64,000 nt of DNA from contig JACQZU010000024.1 of NCBI GenBank assembly GCA_016213735.1, forward strand, positions 62,001 through 126,000, in the 5' to 3' direction. This stretch comes from Acidobacteriota bacterium (lineage in GTDB: Bacteria > Acidobacteriota > Holophagae > Holophagales > Holophagaceae). Each line of letters begins with the position of its first letter. Positions within the stretch are counted from its first letter, which is position 1. The translations under genes and the position numbers were made by a program. The notes beneath the pieces were generated by a model. That model did no database searches. It worked only from the letters and a program-made list of their open reading frames with translations, and had not been told where the DNA came from. This document shows positions 43,414 to 52,192 of this stretch, one piece after another.

Positions 43414-44166
43414 ATGAAAGTGCCCATTCGCCTGGCGTCCGCCCTCCTGCTCTGCGCTGCGGCCCTCCTCGCAGGGGACCTGACGATCGTCTCGAAGAAC
43501 AGCGGCAAGTTCAACGAAGGCACCAGCACCCAGTACTACAGCGCCTCGTTCCAGCGCCACAACCACGAGGGGACCAAGACGGACCAGCTCACGGATTTCA
43601 AGGCCGGGGTGATGTACACGATCAAGCACAAGGACAGGAAGATCGAGAAGATGAGCTTCGATGACCTGGCCGCCGCGGCGGAAGGCATGGAAGCCCAGAT
43701 GGCCAAGATGAAGGAGCAGATGGCCAACATGCCGGAATTCCTGAGGAAGACCATGGGGATGGACGCGGACAGCGTTTCCGTGGAGGAGGTCGAGAAGGAC
43801 ACCGTCGCGGGACGGAAGTGCCGTGTCTACAAGGTCGTGGTCGGAAAACTGCAGATGGAGCTGGCCAATGATCCCACCCTGACCCTCCCGATTTCTCCGG
43901 AGGCCTGGGCTCGGTTCGGGAAGCTCCGGGGCATGGCCATGGGCGGCGGAATGGGCGGCTACAAAAAACTGTACGAGGAGATGAGCAAGCTCAAGGGAGT
44001 CACGCTACGTTCCCGGAGCACCTTCCCCATCGTCGGGGAGATGGTGACGGAGGCTGTGGAGGTCAAGGAGGGCCCCATTCCCGCCGCGGTCTTCGCCCTG
44101 CCCGAGGGTTACAAGGTGGAGGACGTGGGCAAGAAGCTGGTGGAGCAGTCCCGCAAGGCCCGCTGA
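43414..44166 (+). CDS. DUF4412-like secreted protein
   Basis: The 250-residue product has a signal peptide (MKVPIRLASALLLCAAALLAG). It continues with beta segments resembling DUF4412 (YYSASFQRHNHEGTK, FKAGVMYTIKHKDRK) and a Met/Lys-rich helix (MEAQMAKMKEQMANMPEFL). It has one VAGRKCRVYKV segment. The function is unknown. It lies 10 bases upstream of xseB but is unrelated to it in function. GGAG precedes the ATG. Confidence 0.8.
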   Translation: MKVPIRLASALLLCAAALLAGDLTIVSKNSGKFNEGTSTQYYSASFQRHNHEGTKTDQLTDFKAGVMYTIKHKDRKIEKMSFDDLAAAAEGMEAQMAKMKEQMANMPEFLRKTMGMDADSVSVEEVEKDTVAGRKCRVYKVVVGKLQMELANDPTLTLPISPEAWARFGKLRGMAMGGGMGGYKKLYEEMSKLKGVTLRSRSTFPIVGEMVTEAVEVKEGPIPAAVFALPEGYKVEDVGKKLVEQSRKAR

Positions 44167-44176
44167 GTCAAGCCCC

Positions 44177-44413
44177 ATGCCCGAACCCCCGTCCAGCTTC
44201 GACAGCGACCTCGAGCGCCTCGAGGCCCTGGTGCAGCGCCTGGAGGCCGGGACCCTCGGCCTGGAGGAGGCTCTGGCCACCTTCGAGGAGGGCGTGGGCC
44301 TTGGGCAGCGGCTCCAGGCCCAGTTGGGAGACGCGCAGCGGAGGGTGGAGGTGCTCAAGCAGGGCCTGGGGGGCGAGTACCGTGCGGAACCCCTCGAGGG
44401 CGAGGGGCCGTGA
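44177..44413 (+). CDS. xseB: Exodeoxyribonuclease VII small subunit
   Basis: The 78-residue helical protein has the family signature FDSDLERLEALVQRLEAGTL and LEEALATFEEGVGL. It binds the large subunit XseA to cut single-stranded DNA. Its stop overlaps the GTG start of ispA (GTGA). The xseB-ispA-dxs order is common in bacteria. xseA is not in the window. Confidence 0.95.
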   Translation: MPEPPSSFDSDLERLEALVQRLEAGTLGLEEALATFEEGVGLGQRLQAQLGDAQRRVEVLKQGLGGEYRAEPLEGEGP

Positions 44414-45303
44414 CCCAGGACCCCTCGTCCGCCAGCGTCCAGGCGGATCTGGAACGCCTGCTTCCCCTGCTCCAGCCGCGCCTCCTGGCGCTATTCGAGG
44501 GTGGTGAGGCCCCCCGCCTCGGGGAAGCCATGCGTTACAGCCTGGAAGCCGGGGGAAAGCGCGTGCGGCCCGTGCTCTGCATTCTGGCCTCGGAAAGCGT
44601 CGGGGGGCATGCGGAGGATGCGCTGCCCTGTGCCTTGGCCCTGGAACTTGTCCATACCTACTCCCTCATCCACGACGACCTTCCCGCCATGGACGACGAC
44701 GACCTGCGCCGGGGAAGGCCGACCAGCCACAAGGTCTTCGGAGAGGGATGCGCCATCCTGGCAGGAGACGGCCTGCTCACGGAGGCCTTCCGCGTCCTCG
44801 CGAGGGAAGGAAGGTTGACGGACCCTCGCCGGGTCGAGACGGCGGCCCTGCTCGCAGAAGCCGCGGGCTGGCGAGGAATGGCGGGGGGGCAGGCCCTGGA
44901 CCTGGAATCCGAGGGCGGGGAATTCGGCCTGGATCATCTCCAACTCATCCACCGGCTCAAGACGGGCGCGCTCATCCGCGCCGCCCTGGAGATGGGCGGG
45001 GTGGCCGGAGGGGCCTCGGAGACCCACCGGAAGGCCCTCCGGGACGCCGGGGCCGCCCTGGGATTGGCCTTCCAGATCCAGGACGACATCCTGGACGCCA
45101 CCTCCACCGCCGAGCAGATGGGCAAGCGGGTTGGCAAGGACGAGGGGAGGGGTAAAATCACCTACCCCGCGCTCCTGGGTCTTGCTGGAGCGAGGTCGGC
45201 CCTCCGGTCGGCCACGGAGAATGCCTTATGCCTGCTTCAGCCCCTCCCCAATCCGGGCCCCCTTTCGGGGTGGGCGCGGTTCTTGGCGGAGCGCATCGCG
45301 TAG
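44410..45303 (+). CDS. ispA: Farnesyl/geranyl diphosphate synthase (polyprenyl synthetase)
   Basis: The 297-residue enzyme condenses isopentenyl diphosphate with allylic diphosphates. It has the first aspartate-rich motif (HDDLPAMDDDDLRRGRPT), the GGKRVRP substrate motif, the KTG segment (LIHRLKTGALI) and the second aspartate-rich motif (FQIQDDILD). Length is normal for short-chain synthases. The GTG start overlaps the xseB stop, and the 3' end overlaps dxs by 76 bases. Confidence 0.95.
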   Translation: MTQDPSSASVQADLERLLPLLQPRLLALFEGGEAPRLGEAMRYSLEAGGKRVRPVLCILASESVGGHAEDALPCALALELVHTYSLIHDDLPAMDDDDLRRGRPTSHKVFGEGCAILAGDGLLTEAFRVLAREGRLTDPRRVETAALLAEAAGWRGMAGGQALDLESEGGEFGLDHLQLIHRLKTGALIRAALEMGGVAGGASETHRKALRDAGAALGLAFQIQDDILDATSTAEQMGKRVGKDEGRGKITYPALLGLAGARSALRSATENALCLLQPLPNPGPLSGWARFLAERIA

Positions 45304-47207
45304 AGGCGTCCCGCTATCCTCTCCTCGACTCGGTGGCCGCCCCGGAACAGATCCGTCATTTCAGCCTGCCCCAGCTGGAGGAGCTGGCCCACGAGGTCCG
45401 GGAGTTCATCATCGATTCCGTCAGCGAGACCGGGGGGCACTTCGCCTCCAACCTCGGCACGGTGGAGCTCACGGTCGCCCTCTTCAACCAGTTCGACTTC
45501 CGCCGCGACCGGATCGTCTGGGATGTGGGGCACCAGGCCTACTCCCACAAGATCCTCACCGGACGCAAGGGGCGCTTCGGCACCCTGCGGCAGCACCACG
45601 GGCTCAGCGGATTCCTGAAGCGGGAGGAGAGCCCGGTCTACGACCATTTCGGTGCGGGCCACGCCAGCACCAGCATCTCGGCCATCCTCGGCATGGCCAA
45701 GGCCCGGGACCTCCAGGGCGAGGACCACACCTGCGTGGCGGTGATCGGAGACGGGTCCATGACCGCGGGGATGGCCTTCGAGGCCCTCAACCAGGCTGGC
45801 TACCTCAAGACCAGGAAGTTCCTGGTGATCCTCAACGACAACGACATGAGCATCAACCCCAACGTGGGCTCGCTCCAGGGCTACCTGAACCAGCTCATCT
45901 CCGGGCAGTACTACCACCGTTGGCGGGACCGCATCGAGCATGCCATCAAGGCCTTCCCCATCGCCGGCCTCGCCCGCCGCATGGCCAAGGTGGCGAAGTG
46001 GACCGAGGAGAGCATGAAGCGCCTGATGGTGCCGGGCCTGCTTTTCGAGGACCTTGGCTTGGCCTACATGGGGCCCGTGAATGGCCACGACGTGGGGGCC
46101 ACCCTCAAGGCGCTCCGGGAGGCGAAGCAGCTGCTGGCCGAAGGCCCCGTGCTCCTCCACGTGCAGACCAAGAAGGGGTACGGCTACGAACCGGCCGCCA
46201 ACGACCCGCTCAAATGGCACGGGGTGACCGCCTTCGATGCCGAGGCCGGCGAGATCAGGAAGGCCGCCCCCGCTCCCCCGGCCTACACCAAGGTGTTCGC
46301 CGACGCCCTCATCGAGCTGGCGGGACGGGACGAGAAGATCGTCGCCATCACCGCCGCCATGCTCGACGGCACTGGGCTCAACCACTTCCAGAAGGCCTTC
46401 CCCGAACGGTGCTTCGACGTGGGGATCGCCGAGCAGCACGCGGTCACCTTCGCCGCGGGCCTGGCCGCGCAGGGCATGCGGCCGGTCTGCGCCATCTACA
46501 GCACCTTCCTCCAGCGGGGCTTCGACCAGGTCCTCCACGACGTCTGCCTGCAGGACCTTCCCGTGACTTTCGCGCTTGACCGCGCCGGCATTGTCGGAGC
46601 GGATGGGCCCACCCACCACGGGCTCTACGATCTCGCCTACCTTCGGTGCATGCCCAACATGATCCTGATGGCGCCCAAGGACGAGAACGAGCTCCGCCAG
46701 ATGCTGGTCACCGCCCTCTACAGCGACCGGCCTGCCGCGCTCCGCTACCCCCGAGGAAACGCCCTGGGTCAGCCCCGCGAGGGCAGCCTCGTGGCCCTTC
46801 CCATCGGCAAGGGGGAGCTCCTTCGGGAAGGGCACGACCTCCTCTTCGTCGCCCTGGGCACCATGGTCGGACCCGCCCAGGCCCTGGCCGACCGGTTGGC
46901 GGAGGACGGTTGCACCTGCGCGGTCATCAATGCCCGCTTCGTGAAACCCCTGGACGAGACCCTGATCCTGGAATGGTCCAGGAGGGTGCGGGGGGTGGTG
47001 ACCCTCGAAGAGGGCTGCGCTCCCGGGGGCTTTTCCGCTGCAGTGCTGGAAGCCTTGGCGGACGGGGGGCGGAGCATGCCCGTCCTCCGCCTGGCCGTTC
47101 CGGACCATGTCGTCCAGCACGGGGACCCTCGACGACTCCTCGAGGAGGAGGGGCTCGGACCGAAGGAAGCGGAGACGAGGGTGCGGAGTTTCCTCAGCCG
47201 TCTATGA
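45228..47207 (+). CDS. dxs: 1-deoxy-D-xylulose-5-phosphate synthase
   Basis: The 659-residue thiamine-diphosphate enzyme makes the first MEP-pathway intermediate from pyruvate and glyceraldehyde 3-phosphate. Seen motifs are LLDSVAAPEQIRHFS at the usual N-terminal position, GTVELTVALF, DVGHQAYSHKILTGR, GAGHASTSIS, the ThDP motif VIGDGSMTAGMAFEALN, and DRAGIVGADGPTHHG. The ATG at 45228 needs a 76-base overlap with ispA but has GGAG upstream. Later starts would cut the conserved LLDSV segment. Confidence 0.96.
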   Translation: MPASAPPQSGPPFGVGAVLGGAHRVEASRYPLLDSVAAPEQIRHFSLPQLEELAHEVREFIIDSVSETGGHFASNLGTVELTVALFNQFDFRRDRIVWDVGHQAYSHKILTGRKGRFGTLRQHHGLSGFLKREESPVYDHFGAGHASTSISAILGMAKARDLQGEDHTCVAVIGDGSMTAGMAFEALNQAGYLKTRKFLVILNDNDMSINPNVGSLQGYLNQLISGQYYHRWRDRIEHAIKAFPIAGLARRMAKVAKWTEESMKRLMVPGLLFEDLGLAYMGPVNGHDVGATLKALREAKQLLAEGPVLLHVQTKKGYGYEPAANDPLKWHGVTAFDAEAGEIRKAAPAPPAYTKVFADALIELAGRDEKIVAITAAMLDGTGLNHFQKAFPERCFDVGIAEQHAVTFAAGLAAQGMRPVCAIYSTFLQRGFDQVLHDVCLQDLPVTFALDRAGIVGADGPTHHGLYDLAYLRCMPNMILMAPKDENELRQMLVTALYSDRPAALRYPRGNALGQPREGSLVALPIGKGELLREGHDLLFVALGTMVGPAQALADRLAEDGCTCAVINARFVKPLDETLILEWSRRVRGVVTLEEGCAPGGFSAAVLEALADGGRSMPVLRLAVPDHVVQHGDPRRLLEEEGLGPKEAETRVRSFLSRL

Positions 47208-47277
47208 GCCCCCGGGGCTTGCACGCGTGCCCCCGGGTCCATAGGCTTTACAATTCCCCGATCCCAGAGGTTCTCGC

Positions 47278-48150
47278 ATGCGTGCCTTTCCATCCCTTCG
47301 GGTCGCCGCTTGTATGGCCCTGGCTTTCACCGCGAGTCTCGGCCAGGAATGGGACCCCGCCAAAGAGGCCCGGGGGTGGGCCCGGTTCGACCGCGACGGG
47401 TCCTGCGTCTTCTTCCATTCCGCAGGGCGGAGGCTGGTGACCTGGAGCAGGGACCTGCCCCTCCCGCCGGTGGACCTGTCACGCCTTGACGGCGCCCCGG
47501 AGTTCTGGACCCTCGACAGCCTGGGTAACGCCTGGGTGGTCTCCGGGAACCTGCTCCAATACGTCGAGAAAAATGGTCGCCTGGGCCCTCGGGTCCGACT
47601 CCCCGGGTCCGTATCGGACCTCACCTGGGACGTGCGGGGCTTTGTTCTCTCTTACCGGGCCCCCGAGCCCTACGTGGAGAAACGGGAATACAAAGGGGGC
47701 GGTCTCCTCTGGTCCTGGGGCACCCGGCCTGAGGGCCGCGACGGAGGCCCGGCGCTCCACCGGATTGAGCTGGCAGACAACGGCGACGTGCTGGTCACGC
47801 GGGGGTCCTCGATGACGGTGGACATCGTCGATGGCGCCAAGGGTCGCCCTTCGCTCCAGACGGCCTTCTCCTGGAAGGGAGCGGTGGCTCCGGATTTGAA
47901 CCTCACCGGGGACCGGGCTCCCCTTGCCTCGTGGCTGGGGAAGAATGTGATCTTCAGCGCCGTTCCGGGGCGCCAGGCTCCCCACGCGGGGATGAACGGG
48001 ATGCTCCTCGCGCGGCTCGACCTGGGAAGCCGCAGCCTGCAGTTCCTCCCGACGGGGCTCGGGGAGGACTTCAGCTTCGTGGGGATCTTCGAGGACCAGG
48101 CCGTCTTCCTCTCCCCCCAGGGAGGACTGGCCTTCGCCGCCATCCAGTAG
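47278..48150 (+). CDS. Hypothetical secreted beta-rich protein
   Basis: The 290-residue product has a signal peptide (MRAFPSLRVAACMALAFTASLG) and repeated short strands such as LDSLGNAWVVSGNLLQYV and VSDLTWDVRGFVLSY, consistent with a propeller-like fold. No family is recognised. It follows dxs after 70 bases. That gap holds a GC-rich inverted repeat around a GCACGCGTGC core and a TACAAT box at 47249, so it may have its own promoter. Confidence 0.75.
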   Translation: MRAFPSLRVAACMALAFTASLGQEWDPAKEARGWARFDRDGSCVFFHSAGRRLVTWSRDLPLPPVDLSRLDGAPEFWTLDSLGNAWVVSGNLLQYVEKNGRLGPRVRLPGSVSDLTWDVRGFVLSYRAPEPYVEKREYKGGGLLWSWGTRPEGRDGGPALHRIELADNGDVLVTRGSSMTVDIVDGAKGRPSLQTAFSWKGAVAPDLNLTGDRAPLASWLGKNVIFSAVPGRQAPHAGMNGMLLARLDLGSRSLQFLPTGLGEDFSFVGIFEDQAVFLSPQGGLAFAAIQ

Positions 48151-48159
48151 GGAGAAAGT

Positions 48160-49770
48160 TCAGCGGGACCGGCCGAGGAGGCGCTCCCGGTCGATCGCAG
48201 GAATGGTGCGCCATTCCCCGTCCTGGGGGAGGGTGAGCGCGGGGCGGCCAAGGATGTGCTGGAACAGCAGATTCCTCAAGCTTCCCTGGGTCACGACCTC
48301 GGGCCGCCCGGTGAAGCCGATCGCGTCCATGTAGCCCCCTCCGCCCGCAAGCCGGTAGGTGGTAAGGGCGAGGGTGAAGGACTGCTCCGGCGTCACGGGC
48401 CGCCCCTGGTGCCTGAGCTGGGTGACGCGCTGTCCCCGGGGCCGACTCAGGTCCAGCGCGTAGGTGCATCCCCCCACGGTGTCCACGTCGTAGAAGGCCA
48501 CCTCTGGATCAAGAAACTCGGGCTCATGGCTGAATCCGTAGGAGGCCGCAGCGTGTTCCAGGTAGGCCCTGAGCTGGGCTCCCGTGATCTTGATTCTGGC
48601 CAGGCGGTTCTCGTAGGGCATCAGGGCCCAGAACTGGCGGATGGAGGCGGGGCCCTTGGGAACGAAGTACCAGGGAGGCGGCACGCTGGCGGCCGAGAGC
48701 TGGGCGCCCACGGCCTCCCGCTGCACCTGGTGCTGGAGCTGCATCACCGGCCCGTCCTCGATGCGGCACCAGCGGCCGTCAAGGTCGTCGGCCAGGGTGG
48801 TGGCGAAGGTGTCCAGGTACTTGTCCGTGGCCTGCCGAAGGCGGGCGGTGGCATCCAGGATCGCGGGGTCCGGGACCGTGGCAGGATCCGGGCGGAGAAG
48901 GCCCGCCTTGACCGCCAGGACCTTCCAGCGTCCATCCTTCCGGGCCAGGCTGAACTCTGCTTGGGCCAGGGCACGGCCGAAGCACTGGGCTTCAAGAATG
49001 GGCACGCCCCGGTGGACGCTCTCCACCGCGCGGTGCGTGTGGCCGGCCAGGAGCAGGTCGATCCCCGGGACCTGGTCCACCAGGCGGAGGCCCACATTGG
49101 CATCCCCGGGTTTTCCCGGCAGCCCCCCGAGGCCGCTGTGGATGGCCACCACCACCAGGTCCGCCCGCTCCTGCTCGCGAAGCCTGGGCACCCAGGTCCG
49201 GGCGGATTCCACGGGATCCAGGAAGCGCAGACCATCGATGGATTCGGGTTCGGCCATTCGCGGAACCGCGGGAGTGGTGAGGCCGAGAATCGCGACGCGG
49301 ACCCCGGCCCTCTCCACCAGGGTGAAGGCGGGGAAGGCCCCTTTCCCGTCCTTGGCATGGACGGTATTGGCGCTGAGGAAGGGGAAGCCCGCTTCCTTCT
49401 CGGCGGATCTGAGGGCCGTCAGACCCCAGTCGAATTCGTGGTTTCCAAGGGTCATGGCCGCGTAGCCCAGGAGCTTCATGGCCGCCAGGGAGGGTTCCGG
49501 GAGTTCAGGGTGGAGGCGGGTGCGCACGTAGTTCAGGGGCTCGCCCTGGAGGGCGTCCCCGCAGTCCACGAGCACGGTGTTCGGGTTGGTGGCGAGGCGT
49601 TCCCTGATGAGGGGGGCGAGGAGGGCCCAGCCCTGGGTTTCCGGGCGCAGGCGGTAGGTGTCCTGGGGCATCACCCGGCCGTGGAGGTCCGTGGTCCCCA
49701 GCACCTGGACCTTCAGTTCCTGGGCTGGGAGGCCCAGGACTAGGAACAGCACGAAAATCCAGCGAAGCAA
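48160..49770 (-). CDS. 5'-nucleotidase / 2',3'-cyclic phosphodiesterase family metallophosphatase, exported
   Basis: The 536-residue enzyme has a signal peptide (LLRWIFVLFLVLGLPAQ). The two-metal calcineurin-like domain carries LGTTDLHGR, DCGDALQGEP, LGNHEFDWG and AGHTHR. The C-terminal 5'-nucleotidase domain includes GSLRNLLFQHILG. The family hydrolyses nucleotides or cyclic nucleotides in the periplasm. The only start that fits is TTG at 49770, supported by GGGAGACGAGG just upstream. It is divergent from the DUF6941-like gene. Confidence 0.92.
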   Translation of the reverse strand: MLRWIFVLFLVLGLPAQELKVQVLGTTDLHGRVMPQDTYRLRPETQGWALLAPLIRERLATNPNTVLVDCGDALQGEPLNYVRTRLHPELPEPSLAAMKLLGYAAMTLGNHEFDWGLTALRSAEKEAGFPFLSANTVHAKDGKGAFPAFTLVERAGVRVAILGLTTPAVPRMAEPESIDGLRFLDPVESARTWVPRLREQERADLVVVAIHSGLGGLPGKPGDANVGLRLVDQVPGIDLLLAGHTHRAVESVHRGVPILEAQCFGRALAQAEFSLARKDGRWKVLAVKAGLLRPDPATVPDPAILDATARLRQATDKYLDTFATTLADDLDGRWCRIEDGPVMQLQHQVQREAVGAQLSAASVPPPWYFVPKGPASIRQFWALMPYENRLARIKITGAQLRAYLEHAAASYGFSHEPEFLDPEVAFYDVDTVGGCTYALDLSRPRGQRVTQLRHQGRPVTPEQSFTLALTTYRLAGGGGYMDAIGFTGRPEVVTQGSLRNLLFQHILGRPALTLPQDGEWRTIPAIDRERLLGRSR

Positions 49771-49805
49771 CCTCGTCTCCCTTCCCGCCGGGGGAAAACC
49801 TTAGC

Positions 49806-49834
49806 TTGGACGAATTTCCTCCCAGGGGTAAACT
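49806..49834 (+). promoter_or_regulatory. Promoter of the DUF6941-like gene
   Basis: TTGGAC at 49806-49811 and TAAACT at 49829-49834 are separated by 17 bases. They sit 36 bases before the ATG at 49871. Confidence 0.5.
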
Positions 49835-49870
49835 GGCCCTTCAACTGTTTTGTTTTCCTTCGGAGATCCC

Positions 49871-50338
49871 ATGCAGGAAGTCCAGATCAAGGCCCCCAAG
49901 CACGAATTCACCATCCTCTGCGACGACATCCGCCAGGAGATGGGCGGCAAGACCTCCCTCATGGGCCTTTACGACCACCACATCGTGGTCCCCCAGGTGC
50001 CCTTCGTCCTTCCCAAGGTCTGCTTCTACACCCGGTTCAGCCGCATGGACGGTCAGTTCAAGTTCAGTTTCTCCATCGTGGCCCCCGGCGGCGAGCGCAA
50101 GGACATCATCCGCGACTCCGACGTCCAGATCCCCGACGGCGCGAAGGAAGGCACCTTCAACGTGATCGCCAGCCCCTTCGAGGTCGGCGGCGAGGGCGTC
50201 TTCGAGGTGATCATCGGCCTCGCCAAGGGCGCCGACCGCTTCGAGTACGTCTACAAGTTCGCCATCAGCAACGGCCAGCGCCTCCAGGCGGAGTACGAGC
50301 AGTTCGTGGCCGAGCAGCAGAAGGCCGGCGCGAATTGA
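49871..50338 (+). CDS. DUF6941-like protein
   Basis: The 155-residue product has no signal peptide or membrane segment. It begins MQEVQIKAPKHEFTILCDDIRQEMGGKTSLMG and continues with beta strands (LPKVCFYTRFSR, FKFSFSIVAPGG). The look is that of the DUF6941 family, whose role is unknown. CGGAG precedes the ATG. A clear promoter lies before it and two strong terminators after it, so it is a well-isolated, probably well-expressed unit. Confidence 0.8.
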   Translation: MQEVQIKAPKHEFTILCDDIRQEMGGKTSLMGLYDHHIVVPQVPFVLPKVCFYTRFSRMDGQFKFSFSIVAPGGERKDIIRDSDVQIPDGAKEGTFNVIASPFEVGGEGVFEVIIGLAKGADRFEYVYKFAISNGQRLQAEYEQFVAEQQKAGAN

Positions 50339-50384
50339 TTTTCTCCGGGGGGCACCGCTTCGCTCGGCCCCCCGGACCCCCGCG

Positions 50385-50417
50385 AAACAGCCCGGCGAAG
50401 CCGGGCTGTTTCTTTTT
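50385..50417 (+). terminator. First of two tandem terminators
   Basis: AAACAGCCCGGC (50385-50396) pairs with GCCGGGCTGTTT (50400-50411) around a GAA loop, followed by CTTTTT. It lies 47 bases after the DUF6941-like stop. Confidence 0.9.
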
Positions 50418-50467
50418 CCTGCCTCAGCCGGGGGACCGCGCTGCGCGCTACACCCCCGGACCCCCGC

Positions 50468-50500
50468 GCAACCACCCGGCCGAGCCGGGTGGTTGCTTTT
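50468..50500 (+). terminator. Second tandem terminator
   Basis: GCAACCACCCGGC (50468-50480) pairs with GCCGGGTGGTTGC (50484-50496) around a CGA loop, followed by TTTTC. The same lead-in, ending CCCCGGACCCCCGCG, precedes both terminators, so the whole unit looks duplicated. Confidence 0.9.
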
Positions 50501-50555
50501 CATCCTGCGGGGAGACCGCGGAGCTGGGTCTGGGGGGGCCCGCTATCCTGGTCCC

Positions 50556-51560
50556 ATGGACGGCGCCCGCACGGCCAAGCAGCGGATCTTCCTCGGGGCC
50601 GAGGCCGACGCGGCACTGCGCAGGAAGCGGGTGGCCCTGGTGGGCCTGGGCGCCACCGGGTCCGTGCAGGCCGCCTGGCTGGCCCGGGGAGGCGTGGGGC
50701 ACCTGACCCTCATGGACCGGGACCTGGTGGAGCTGAGCAACCTCCAGCGCCAGATCCTCTACACCGAGGGGGACCTGGGACGCTTCAAGGCGGAAGCCGC
50801 GGCGACGCGCCTTGCCGAGGCCAACCCCGAGGTGGACCTGCGGCCGGTGGTGGCCGACCTCACCAGCGGGAATGCACTGGAGCTCCTCTCGGGCTTCGAC
50901 CTGATCCTGGACGGCACGGACAACTTCGAAGCCCGCTTCCTCCTCAACGACGTGGCCCTCCGCACCGGCACTCCCTGGATCTACGCCGGCGCCATCGGCG
51001 CGGAGGGGGTGGTATGGCCCCTCAACCCTCCGAGGACTCCCTGCCTCCGCTGCCTGCTCGAGGAACCTCCCTCCAGCGGCGACGTGGACACCTGCGACAG
51101 CGCGGGGGTGCTGGGCCCCGCGGTGGGGGTCATCGGCTCCTGGGCGGCCCTGGAGGCCCTCAAGATCCTCTCCGGAAAGGAGCCCCACGAGGAGCTGGCC
51201 CGCTTCGACCTGTGGCGCAATGAACGGCAGTTCATCCGGGCGCCCGCGGAGCGATGCCGATTCTGCAAGGAGGGAATCACCGAATTCCTGGATGCCCGCT
51301 GGACCCTCCGGGCCTCCGCCCTCTGTGGACTGGAGGGCGTCCAGATCCGGGTGAACCCCCCCGGACACCTGGACCTGGAGGGGATCGCGGCGCGCCTCCG
51401 GACCCGCACCGGCACCCCCTGGACGCTCTCGGACCCAGCCCTGCGAGGCGAGGATGGGGGCTGCCGCGTCACCCTGTTCCGCGACGGCCGGGCGATCCTG
51501 CACGGCCCCGTCACTCCCGAGCGGGCCCGCGGCTGGTACACCGAGGTGGTGGGATGCTGA
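50556..51560 (+). CDS. ThiF/MoeB/HesA-family E1-like adenylyltransferase
   Basis: The 334-residue protein activates a C-terminal Gly-Gly sulfur carrier in thiamine or molybdopterin synthesis. It has the nucleotide loop LVGLGATGS, DRDLVELSNLQRQ, DGTDNFEARFLLND, two zinc CxxC pairs (CLRC, CRFC) and TCDSAGVLGP. The last 80 residues are not a rhodanese domain, unlike long MoeB/MOCS3 proteins, and look unfamiliar. The start is the ATG at 50556. It overlaps rdgB by seven bases. A link to MoeA at 10006 is possible but not shown. Confidence 0.9.
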   Translation: MDGARTAKQRIFLGAEADAALRRKRVALVGLGATGSVQAAWLARGGVGHLTLMDRDLVELSNLQRQILYTEGDLGRFKAEAAATRLAEANPEVDLRPVVADLTSGNALELLSGFDLILDGTDNFEARFLLNDVALRTGTPWIYAGAIGAEGVVWPLNPPRTPCLRCLLEEPPSSGDVDTCDSAGVLGPAVGVIGSWAALEALKILSGKEPHEELARFDLWRNERQFIRAPAERCRFCKEGITEFLDARWTLRASALCGLEGVQIRVNPPGHLDLEGIAARLRTRTGTPWTLSDPALRGEDGGCRVTLFRDGRAILHGPVTPERARGWYTEVVGC

Positions 51561-52192
51561 AGGTCCTGCTGGCGTCCCGCAACGCGGGCAAGCTCCAGGA
51601 GTTCGCCGAGCTCCTGCCTGGTTTCGATCTGCACCCCTGGCCCCGGGAGGCCCCCGAGATCCCGGAAGAGGGATGCTTCTTCCAGGACAATGCGCTGCAG
51701 AAGGCCGGCTTCGCCCGGGCCTGGTGGCGGGCCCATGGGACAGGGCCCTTGGACGCGGTGCTCGCGGACGATTCAGGGCTGTGCGTGGATGCCCTCTGGG
51801 GAGGCCCGGGGGTCCTCAGCGCGCGCTTCGGGAAGGGGTTGGGGCAGCTGGAGAAGAACCTCCGCCTCCTGGACATGCTGCCCCCGGAAGCATCGCGGAC
51901 GGCGCGATTCGTCTGCGTGCTCGCCCTCCTGCCCCTGCCCGAGGGGCGGGCCCTGATCACCAGCGGCCAGGTGGAGGGGCGACTGGCTGGGGAGAACCGG
52001 GGCGCCGGGGGTTTCGGCTTCGATCCGATCTTCATCCCGGAAGGCCACACCCAGACCTTCGGCGAATTGGCCCCCGGAATGAAGCACGCCCTCAGCCACA
52101 GGGGACGGGCCTGTGAACGGCTAAGGGCGATCCTCCAGGTCGAGTTCGATGCGGATCGGCGGAGCGGGCGCCTCCGGGACAACCTCCCCTGA
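51554..52192 (+). CDS. rdgB: Non-canonical purine NTP pyrophosphatase (RdgB/HAM1)
   Basis: The 212-residue enzyme removes ITP and XTP from the nucleotide pool. It has the start motif LLASRNAGKLQEF, ADDSGLCVDAL, GGFGFDPIF and SHRGRA. The frame runs about 25 residues beyond the usual SHR-A end, and this tail lies antisense to the next gene. Its ATG overlaps the end of the ThiF-like gene. Confidence 0.95.
   Translation: MLKVLLASRNAGKLQEFAELLPGFDLHPWPREAPEIPEEGCFFQDNALQKAGFARAWWRAHGTGPLDAVLADDSGLCVDALWGGPGVLSARFGKGLGQLEKNLRLLDMLPPEASRTARFVCVLALLPLPEGRALITSGQVEGRLAGENRGAGGFGFDPIFIPEGHTQTFGELAPGMKHALSHRGRACERLRAILQVEFDADRRSGRLRDNLP

Noticed and set aside
47208-47277. Terminator or operator at the GC-rich inverted repeat after dxs
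   Set aside because: The stem is strong but no T run follows. A TACAAT box lies close by with no -35 at the right distance, so no firm call is possible.
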